Origin: Deltaproteobacteria bacterium
Lineage (GTDB): Bacteria > Myxococcota_A > UBA796 > UBA2385
DNA length: 64,000 nucleotides
NCBI GenBank assembly: GCA_018401435.1
Contig: JAGYJW010000012.1
Span: 1-64,000 of the forward strand
Direction: 5' to 3'
Shown: one piece after another, positions 57,897 through 64,000 of the stretch
Numbering within the stretch: position 1 is the stretch's first letter
How the letters are laid out: every line of letters starts with the position of its first letter
Position numbers and translations under genes: made by a program
Notes under the pieces: model-generated
What the model was told of the DNA's origin: nothing
The model's database searches: none
What the model saw: the letters and a program-made list of their open reading frames with translations, nothing else

Positions 57897-59090
57897 TCAA
57901 CGGGGGGCCATGCGGGCCCTGCGGCGCCGGATACGGTCCCGCAAGCTCAGCACGTCGGCATCCTGGTCAACTGCCCACCGGATCTCTTCGTCCTGTTCGT
58001 GGTGCCATTTGACGAAGGAGAGCTTGATCAGATCCTGTTGCAGGGCGCGGGTGCGCCACCACTGCAGGGGGCCTTCGGAGAAGAACACGCGCACGCCGTA
58101 GAAGAGGCGTCGGCGGGCGGGCACCAGCCAGCGCAGCTCTTCGGGGTGCAGGACGAAGCCGGGCTCGTCCTTGAGGTAGCGGTGGATCAGCTGGCGCTCG
58201 TGCCGCCAGACCAGGAAGGCGACGCCCAGCAGCAGCACCACGAAGGGCAGCTGCAAGACCAGCACCGCCAGCGGCAAGGAGCCCAGGTAGACCTCGAGCT
58301 CGGAGCGGGCGCCCGTGACATAGATCAGGGGCCCCACGAAGGTATTCCACATGAAGTGGGCGAACATCGCCATGCCCCAGAACAGGGGCACCAGGGCCCA
58401 GCGCGCCACGCCCTTGCGCAGGACCCGCACCAGGCCAAAGCCCAGGCCGGTCAGCCCGGTATAGGCCGCGTGGCTGGTGACGCCGTTGAGCACCCCCCGC
58501 AGATAGGTCAGCTTGGCCATCTCCAGCACGCCGCCTTCGCCGGCCCGCACATAGTAGATGACATTCTCGAACCAGGCGAAACCAAGCCCCACCAGCGCAC
58601 CGTAGAGGATTCCGTCCAGCACGTTGTCAAAGTCGCGGCGGAAGAGCAGGAAGAGGAACAGGACCGCCATGCCCTTGGTCAGCTCCTCGATGAAGGGGGC
58701 CGAGAAGCTGGCCGTGAGCTGCCCGGACAAGGCCGCGTCGCCGGTCACACCGAACATGGCCACGCCGAATGCCGTGTTCACGATCAAGGAGATGGCCGTC
58801 GCGACCACCGCCCCCCACATGAAGGCCGTGATGATCAGCAGCAGGGGCTCTTGTTCGTTGCGATCGAACCACAGCAGGACGAGGCTGTAGGGCACGGCCG
58901 TGGCGGTGGCCAGCACAAAGGCCAGGGCCGTCACCATGGGGCCGTTGGAGAAGAGATCCCCCGCCACCAGCGCGCTCACGATGAGGCATATGAAGAAGAA
59001 GCCCACCAGCACAAGCAAGCAGCCATAGCGCAAGAACCACCAGTCTCGGCGCCGGTGGATCTGCTGCTGTGGGGTCGTGGCCTCTGCCAT
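57897..59090 (-). CDS. PrsW-family intramembrane metalloprotease (second copy)
   Basis: The 397-residue polytopic protein carries the PrsW motifs: SAPFIEELTKGMAVL (EExxK), GFAWFENVIYYVRAG and AMFAHFMWNTF (HxxWN), with about eight helices in residues 20-300. A basic, helical cytosolic tail (about 310-397) ends in RIRRRRARMAPR. It differs from the gene at 12392-13402 in the N-terminal soluble segment, tail and loops. Possible substrates are membrane-anchored anti-sigma factors or signal proteins; none is identified. It is divergent from the two-component genes. Confidence 0.87.
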   Translation of the reverse strand: MAEATTPQQQIHRRRDWWFLRYGCLLVLVGFFFICLIVSALVAGDLFSNGPMVTALAFVLATATAVPYSLVLLWFDRNEQEPLLLIITAFMWGAVVATAISLIVNTAFGVAMFGVTGDAALSGQLTASFSAPFIEELTKGMAVLFLFLLFRRDFDNVLDGILYGALVGLGFAWFENVIYYVRAGEGGVLEMAKLTYLRGVLNGVTSHAAYTGLTGLGFGLVRVLRKGVARWALVPLFWGMAMFAHFMWNTFVGPLIYVTGARSELEVYLGSLPLAVLVLQLPFVVLLLGVAFLVWRHERQLIHRYLKDEPGFVLHPEELRWLVPARRRLFYGVRVFFSEGPLQWWRTRALQQDLIKLSFVKWHHEQDEEIRWAVDQDADVLSLRDRIRRRRARMAPR

Positions 59091-59209
59091 CGGGGCTCCA
59101 GGAGAGGGGACGGATGGGGGAGGCTACGCCGCTGCGCCGGGCCGGTAAAGCCCGCGACCCCCGGGCCCCGGGGGTTAGGATGGCGCGCTCCCCCCAACCG
59201 GCACGGCCC

Positions 59210-60187
59210 ATGGCCTTTCAGCCCCGCCGCACCATCACCGTGCCCATCTTGTTGGGGGCCACAGGCGTGACCCTCAGCCTGGCGATGCTGGTGGGCTGGA
59301 TCCTGGTGCTGGTGCGCAATGTCGAACTCACCCAGCAGGTGCGGGCCAATGGCTGGCTGATGGCGGCCGGCAGCCTCAGCTTCCTGGTGATCGTCTCCAT
59401 CATCGTGGTCTTTGCGGTCTTCCTGTCCCGCGAGACCCTCGAGATTCAGCGGCAGGTGCGCTTCATCGACTCCGTCACCCACGAGCTGAAGAGCCCGCTG
59501 GCCAGCTTGAAGCTCTGCGTCGAGACCCTGGGCCGCGCGGGCCTGCCCGAGCGCAACCGCCAGGAGCTTCAGCGCATGATGCTCGACGACATCGATCGCC
59601 TCAACGTCTTCATCGATGACATCCTGGATGCCAGCCGGGTGGGCTACGGCCCGGGGGAGCACGCCTGCGCAGAGGTGGACCTGAAAGAGCTGGCCGAGCG
59701 CTGCGCACAGCGGGTGCGGGAGCGCTATTCCACCCCCGCCGGCGCCCTGGAGGTCCAGGTGCCCTCCGGCATGGTGCTCTTCACCGAAGTCACCGCCCTG
59801 GACGTCGTCCTGCGCAATCTCCTCGACAATGCTGTCAAGTATAGCAACGACCCCGTGACCGTTCGCCTGGTGGCCCAGCAGGTGGGCGCCGATCGTGTGA
59901 ATATCGCCGTGTCGGACCAGGGCATCGGCATCCCCCAGCAGCACCTGCGGCGCATCTTCGACCGCTTCTACCGGGCGCCGCTCGAGGTCGTGCATGCCCG
60001 CCGCGGCACCGGGCTGGGGCTCTATGTCGCGGCCTCCCTGGTCAAGTCCCTGGGGGGGCGCCTGGAGGCCGAGAGCGAGGGCCCCGGCAAGGGCAGCACC
60101 CTGCGCTTCACCATCCCCCGCGAGGTCGCAGGCGCGGGGCAGCGATCGGGCCAACCCGCACCCGCCCGGGCCCGAGGTCGGTCATGA
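59210..60187 (+). CDS. Sensor histidine kinase with very short periplasmic loop
   Basis: The 325-residue protein has two membrane helices (about 11-35 and 48-72) separated by only about a dozen residues. It therefore probably senses within the membrane or through a partner. The kinase core has SVTHELKSPLASLKL (phospho-His91), the N box LRNLLDNAVKYS, VSDQGIGIPQQH and GTGLGLYVAASLVKSLGG. It has no HAMP domain. ATG 59210 is used; ATG 59180 is an in-frame alternative, and neither has a strong ribosome site. Its stop overlaps the ATG of the response regulator (ATGA), so they form a cognate pair. Confidence 0.92.
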   Translation: MAFQPRRTITVPILLGATGVTLSLAMLVGWILVLVRNVELTQQVRANGWLMAAGSLSFLVIVSIIVVFAVFLSRETLEIQRQVRFIDSVTHELKSPLASLKLCVETLGRAGLPERNRQELQRMMLDDIDRLNVFIDDILDASRVGYGPGEHACAEVDLKELAERCAQRVRERYSTPAGALEVQVPSGMVLFTEVTALDVVLRNLLDNAVKYSNDPVTVRLVAQQVGADRVNIAVSDQGIGIPQQHLRRIFDRFYRAPLEVVHARRGTGLGLYVAASLVKSLGGRLEAESEGPGKGSTLRFTIPREVAGAGQRSGQPAPARARGRS

Positions 60188-60912
60188 GAGACGAGCCGGA
60201 AGAGGGCGTTCGCCTGCTTGTGGTGGACGACGAGCAGCACCTGCTGGCGGGTCTGCGCCTGAATTTCGAGCTGGAGGGCTACACGGTGGACACGGCGGCC
60301 ACGGCCCGTGAGGCGGCGGCCCTGCTGGCCGGGCGCAAGCCCTATAGCGCCATCGTCCTGGATGTGACCCTGCCCGATACCGACGGCTTCGAGCTGTGCC
60401 GTCGCATGCGACAGGCGGGCAACCTCACCCCTGTGATCATGCTCACCGCGCGCACCCTGGCAAGGGACCGCGTGACCGGCCTCGAGGTGGGCGCCGACGA
60501 CTACCTCACCAAGCCCTTTGACCTCGATGAGCTGCTGGCGCGGGTGCGCAGTCTGCTGCGGCGCCAGCGCTGGGAGGCCCGGCGGGTGGGGCCCAGCCCG
60601 GGCAGCGCGCTGCGCTTCGGGCGGGCCACGGTGGACTTCGACAGCCACGAGGTGGAGGTGGGCGGCGAAGAGCTGAAGCTCACCGCCCTGGAGCTGGACC
60701 TGCTGCGCTATTTCGCCCAGAATGCCGAGCGGGTGCTCTCTCGCGAAGAGCTGCTCACCCAGGTCTGGAAGCTGCGGGACTACCCCAACACCCGCACCGT
60801 CGACAATTTCGTGCTGCGCCTGCGCAAGCACTTCGAACCCGACCCCGCCGAACCGGTGCACTTCCTGAGCATCCGTGGGGCGGGCTACAAATTTGTCCCC
60901 GGCGACGGTTGA
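60184..60912 (+). CDS. OmpR/PhoB-family response regulator
   Basis: The 242-residue protein has a receiver domain (acidic pair Asp15/Asp16 in LLVVDDEQHLLAGL, phosphoacceptor Asp60 in AIVLDVTLPDTDGF, and GADDYLTKPFDLDELLARV with the conserved Lys). A winged-helix OmpR-type DNA-binding domain follows (LKLTALELDLLRYFAQNAE, then TVDNFVLRLRKHFEPDP, ISIRGAGYKF-like end). It is the partner of the kinase encoded just upstream, with 4-nt overlap. Target genes are unknown. bolA and a membrane protein follow on the same strand. Confidence 0.95.
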   Translation: MRDEPEEGVRLLVVDDEQHLLAGLRLNFELEGYTVDTAATAREAAALLAGRKPYSAIVLDVTLPDTDGFELCRRMRQAGNLTPVIMLTARTLARDRVTGLEVGADDYLTKPFDLDELLARVRSLLRRQRWEARRVGPSPGSALRFGRATVDFDSHEVEVGGEELKLTALELDLLRYFAQNAERVLSREELLTQVWKLRDYPNTRTVDNFVLRLRKHFEPDPAEPVHFLSIRGAGYKFVPGDG

Positions 60913-60935
60913 GCGGCCCGGGAGAGGAGCAGCCC

Positions 60936-61262
60936 ATGTCCATGGCCCAGCGCATCCAGGAGCGCCTGCAGGCCGCCCTGGCCCCCACCCACCTGCAGCT
61001 TGAAGACGAGAGCCACAAGCACGCCGTGCCCCCGGGATCGGAGTCCCACTGGAAGCTGGTGCTGGTCTCGCCGGCCTTTGAAGGCAAGCGCAGCGTGGCG
61101 CGGCAGCAGGCGGTCTACCGGGCGCTTGCGGCCGAGATGAAGGCGGGCATTCACGCCTTGTCCATGCGCACCCTCAGCCCGGCCGAGTGGCAGGCCGAAG
61201 GCGGGGGCGCCCTGCTGCACGAGACGCCCCCCTGCGCGGGCGGCTCGTCGGCCGGGGGCTGA
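60936..61262 (+). CDS. bolA: BolA-family protein
   Basis: Small regulator/Fe-S partner that often works with monothiol glutaredoxins, one of which (grxD) is in this window. The 108-residue product has MAQRIQERLQAALAPTHLQL, the loop HKHAVPPGSESHWKLVLVS and SPAFEGKRSVARQQAVYRAL, ending HALSMRTLSPAEW. GAGGAG lies upstream of ATG 60936; an in-frame TTG at 60909 would add nine residues. It follows the response regulator by 23 nt and is probably part of the same operon. Confidence 0.93.
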   Translation: MSMAQRIQERLQAALAPTHLQLEDESHKHAVPPGSESHWKLVLVSPAFEGKRSVARQQAVYRALAAEMKAGIHALSMRTLSPAEWQAEGGGALLHETPPCAGGSSAGG

Positions 61263-61266
61263 GCCC

Positions 61267-61775
61267 GTGCGCCCCGTCCGCTGGCTGATCCTGGGCATGG
61301 CCGCCACGGGGCTCACCGGGGTGGGCTGGGGCCTGATGTCCTGGATGCTCGCGCAAGCCGGCCACCAGCCCTCGGGGCCGGCACCCCTCGGGGTGGACCA
61401 CTATGCGCGGCAGGCGCCGATCCTACCGCCGCTGCTGGTGGCGGCGCCTGAATGGGCGGGGCGGCGGCCCACCGCCTGCTCAGCCGCAAGCACCCCGATC
61501 TGGCGCGCGAAGGCAGCGCGGGGGCCTTGGGCCTGGGGCTCAGCCTGGCCTTCGGCCTGCTCTTCTTGCTGCCCGACGCGGTGGCCTACGGCCTGTGGGG
61601 TTTTGCCGCGATGGGGCGCCTGCTGCCCGTATCGGGGGGGCTCAGCCTGCTTGCGGCCTGGGCGGCGGCCACCCTGCTGCTGGCCCGCGCCCACGGGCTC
61701 CCGGTCGGCCACGGCGGCGCCGGCGCCCTGGGGCTGGGGGTCGCGGTCGTCGTGATCGCCCTGGTGGCCCGCTGA
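61267..61775 (+). CDS. Membrane protein (one apparent frameshift)
   Basis: From GTG 61267 the frame starts MRPVRWLILGMAATGLTGVG with a first membrane helix (about 6-30). Near 61425-61455 the frame changes. The new frame, which also has an ATG at 61452, reads three more helices (LGLGLSLAFGLLFLLPDAV, LSLLAAWAAATLLLARAHG, ALGLGVAVVVIALVAR) and stops at 61775. I join them as one four-helix membrane protein with one missing base. The alternative is two genes, the second starting at 61452. No named family is recognised. Confidence 0.5.
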
Positions 61776-61789
61776 AGCAGGCCGCCGGG

Positions 61790-62377
61790 TCAGTGGGCGA
61801 TGCGGGCCCAGGCATCGGTGAAGATGAAGTCAGGCGCGCGATCTTCGTTGTGACAAGCCACGCAGGCGGCCAGGGAGCGGGGCAGCTGGCCATAGCCGGC
61901 GCGGGGGCCGGCGACGTGATCGGAGCCGGGCCCATGGCAGGCCTCGCATTGCACATGGGCAAGTTCCGGTTTTTGACCTGGAGTCGAAAAGCCGCCCTCA
62001 TGTCCCAAACCTGTCACATGGCAGGATCGGCAGCCGGGATCCGCGTCCCGGCTGGCGGTGACCAGGGTGAACAGGGCCTGGGCGTGGGCGCTGCCGGCCA
62101 GACCTGGGCGGCGAGGGGGTGGCAGCCCGCGCAGCGCTCGCCCCCGACATAGCGGGCGCTGTCCCGGGAGACGCCGGTGAAGGGGGGGGGGGCTGGCCCC
62201 GGGCGCAGCAGGGCAGGGCCACCGCGGGTCGGATCGGGCACCCGGGCGGCGGCCTCGGCCCGGGCGGCTGCGGGCCGCTGGGCGCGGGGGCGCCGGAGCC
62301 GCCGCGGGACGGGCGCACCCAGGGGCGGCCATCGGGGCCGACAGCAGGGTGAAGAGGGCCAGGGTGCGCAGATTCAC
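61790..62377 (-). CDS. Multihaem c-type cytochrome (two apparent frameshifts)
   Basis: From GTG 62377 (overlapping the sulfatase-like stop, GTGA) the frame gives a signal-like N-terminus NLRTLALFTLLSAPM. A low-complexity part follows, then, in the next frame, YVGGERCAGCHPLAAQVW. The first frame resumes with GSAHAQALFTLVTASRDADP and then CRSCH, CEACH and CVACH. Four CxxCH haem sites in a cytochrome c554-like order (CAGCH...GSAHA...CRSCH...VQCEACHGPG) support a periplasmic electron carrier. Two single-base shifts near 62040-62110 and 62155-62240 split it; base-calling error is likely. It is coupled to the sulfatase-like gene. Confidence 0.75.
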   Translation of the reverse strand: MNLRTLALFTLLSAPMAAPGCARPAAAPAPPRPAARSRPGRGRRPGARSDPRWPCPAAPGASPPPLHRRLPGQRPLCRGRALRGLPPPRRPGLAGSAHAQALFTLVTASRDADPGCRSCHVTGLGHEGGFSTPGQKPELAHVQCEACHGPGSDHVAGPRAGYGQLPRSLAACVACHNEDRAPDFIFTDAWARIAH

Positions 62378-63640
62378 GGCGAATCGTCCAGATAGCCCAG
62401 CCCCTTCAAGGCAGCCTGCTCTTCGGGATCGAGGGCGGCCTGGGCCGAGAAGGGGCCGGCGGGGTGGGCGGCCTCCCAGGTGGCGCGGGTGGCAACCGGG
62501 TCCCAATCGGCTGCGCCGCCGGGGAGGGCGGGCCTCGCCCGGATCCGCCAGCAGGTCGAAGATGTGGGGCTCCTCGCCCAGATCGGAGTCCCACAGCGCC
62601 TTTCGGCGGCCATCGGGCGAGATGGCCACCCGCCCTTCTCGCTGCACCACCAGCGGCAGGGGATCGCGGATGCCGATCTCCCAGTCTGCGGGCACGGCCA
62701 GGCTGCGGGTGATGAGATCTGCGATGGCGACGGCGCTCCCGGCGGGGGCCAGGGTCTCGCGGTCGCCGGGGATGCCCGGGTGGTCCACCACCAGCGGCAC
62801 CGCCGCCAGCGCCTCCCAGACATGGTGGCCATGGCCCACCCGGTCGTGCTCCCCCAGCAGCTCACCATGGTCTGAAGTAAAGACCACCAGCGTGTCTTTG
62901 CGGTGCGGTCCCAGGGCGGCCAGCACCTCGCCCACCCGGGCGTCGCTGTCTTCCAGCGCGGCGCGGTAGGCCTGCCCATAGGTCGCCCGAATGGGGCCCT
63001 CGCGGTCGCGCTTGGCCGCGCCGATCAGCAGGCCGTGGGGCCCCGCAAAGGTGGCCGGGTCCAGCCCGAAGCGGGCGAGGGCTGCGGCGCTGGGCCGCAA
63101 GGGCGAGTGGGGCCCCAGCAGGTGGACATAGGCAAAGTGCCGACCGCCATCGCCCCAGTGCCCGGCCACATGGGCGGCGAGCTGCCCGGGGATCTGGGCG
63201 TCTCCCGATCGGGTCCAGCCATCAAAGCCGCGGTCAAAGCCGAGCTTTTCCGATAGGTAGGGGTTGGCGTACCAGCCCTGGGTGGAGAAGCCCGCGTCGT
63301 GGAGCACCTCGGCCAGGGTGGGGAAGGCCGGCAGCGGCGGGTAGCGGCCCAGCAGCCCCGACGGCTGGTCCCAGCCGTGGCTGCGCACGGGCTTGCCCAT
63401 GAACAAGCTGATGACGCTGGGCACGGTCCAGCTGCCGCCGGGCCAGGCCTTGCCCGCGCGGGCCCCCGCCGCGGCCAGGGCGTCGATCGCCGGGGTCTGC
63501 ACCTCGCGCAGCAGGTCGTCTCGGGTGGTGTCCAGCACCAGCAGCAGGGCGTGGCGCGGGGGCTGCGGCGGAGTCGGCGGGGGGGCCGAGGGGGCACAGG
63601 CGCAGCCAGCGGCTGCGAGCATCGCGGGGAGAAGGCGCAC
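62374..63640 (-). CDS. Alkaline-phosphatase-superfamily (sulfatase-like) lipoprotein, one apparent frameshift
   Basis: From GTG 63640 the frame gives a lipoprotein signal (RLLPAMLAAAGC). The sulfatase/alkaline-phosphatase fold follows, with LLLVLDTTRDDLLREVQTP (metal site), GGSWTVPSVISLFMGKP (nucleophile position) and LVVFTSDHGELLGEHDRVGH (second metal site). In sulfatases the nucleophile is a Cys or Ser turned into formylglycine; here the aligned residue is Thr in SWTVPS, as in some phosphotransferases of this superfamily. Near 62530 the frame shifts, and the other frame finishes EEQAALKGLGYLDDSP to the stop at 62374. The natural substrate is unknown. Confidence 0.8.
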
Positions 63641-63781
63641 GCCCACAGCGTAGCGCCCGGCTTGAAGCGGGCCCCGAAAAAAATGCGGTTCGCCTGTCAC
63701 AAGACCGGGGGGGCTCTGCGTTGGCACGGTGAAGGCCGCGCGGATGGACCGCGGCGGCTGGATGCTCCCCCGGAGGTCAGA

Positions 63782-64000
63782 ATGTCTGTCATGCGCGCCC
63801 ACCCTTCCCCCAGCACCCCGTCCTCCAACCCTGGCGGCCGCCTGGTCAGCGCCGATGGCCGCCTGCTTCCCTTCCGGGGCGGACGCCTGGCCGTGGACGC
63901 CATGGGCGGCCTCGCCCGGGTCACCCTGCGCCAGCGCTTCTTCAACCCCTACGCCGAGCCGCTCAAGGTGAGCTGGTCCGTGCCGCTGCCGGCCGACGCG
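63782..64000 (+). CDS. VIT-domain protein, 3' end outside window
   Basis: The frame from ATG 63782 is open to the last base (73 codons). It reads RLVSADGRLLPFRGGRLAVD, then MGGLARVTLRQRFFNPYAEP and LKVSWSVPLPADA. This is the start of a VIT (vault protein inter-alpha-trypsin) domain, which in bacteria is usually followed by a von Willebrand A domain. No signal peptide is seen. GGAGG precedes the ATG by about eight bases. It is divergent from the sulfatase-like gene, with about 140 bp between them. Confidence 0.85.
   Translation, partial: MSVMRAHPSPSTPSSNPGGRLVSADGRLLPFRGGRLAVDAMGGLARVTLRQRFFNPYAEPLKVSWSVPLPADA

Overview
The window is a very GC-rich, gene-dense stretch of a Gram-negative, diderm bacterium that looks like a member of the Myxococcota (former Deltaproteobacteria). 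Reasons: a secreted protein with a MYXO-CTERM-like tail, two FHA proteins, many lipoproteins and beta-barrels, an AgmX/PglI-type protein, a PilZ protein, and the informational block tRNA-Gln, prs, rplY, pth, rpsF, rplI, dnaB. I see no mobile element, prophage, CRISPR array or rRNA. It reads as ordinary chromosome with several unusual fusion proteins.

Layout. 0-9.3 kb: a hydrolase fragment, RNase D and hpt, then a minus-strand envelope block (large lipoprotein, small beta-barrel, Cys-rich lipoprotein, class A penicillin-binding protein with a Cys-rich insertion). 9.5-19.3 kb: S41 protease, PrsW-like protease, monothiol glutaredoxin, a degenerate UvrA paralogue coupled to a PEBP-like lipoprotein, and a VKOR-DsbA-FGE-like-TlpA fusion. 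19.3-29.6 kb: tRNA-Gln, prs, rplY, pth, hppA (membrane pyrophosphatase), rpsF, rplI, dnaB, a membrane protein, an FHA protein and an HTH-receiver regulator. rpsR is absent from its usual place. 29.6-38 kb: xdhC and guaA, a TPR/zincin protein, a tail-anchored protein, a phosphopantetheinyl transferase, two exported proteins and proS. 38-50 kb: transketolase, a PBP1B-like enzyme, a double FKBP lipoprotein, an esterase, a LysM/AgmX protein, a PilZ protein, and alcohol plus aldehyde dehydrogenases. 50-64 kb: MYXO-CTERM protein, FHA protein, lipoprotein, CysH, sugar epimerase, glycosyltransferase-like protein, TerB-like protein, a second PrsW-like protease, a two-component pair with bolA, a multihaem cytochrome, a sulfatase-superfamily lipoprotein, and the start of a VIT-domain protein.

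How the genes fit together. Envelope biogenesis dominates: two class A PBPs, an S41 protease, FKBP foldase, two PrsW-like proteases, a disulfide-forming fusion protein and many exported proteins. The Cys-rich PBP1A and its translationally coupled Cys-rich lipoprotein lie about 11 kb from the disulfide fusion; any functional link between them is inference. Nucleotide supply (hpt, prs, xdhC, guaA) and translation/replication genes make up the housekeeping part.

Caution. About ten genes carry an apparent single-base frameshift in the middle of a clearly recognisable protein, and where the site can be placed it lies in a G or C run. This looks more like base-calling error than real gene decay. 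I annotate these as single genes and give the place where the frame changes. Long open frames opposite real genes are common at this GC content and are left out.
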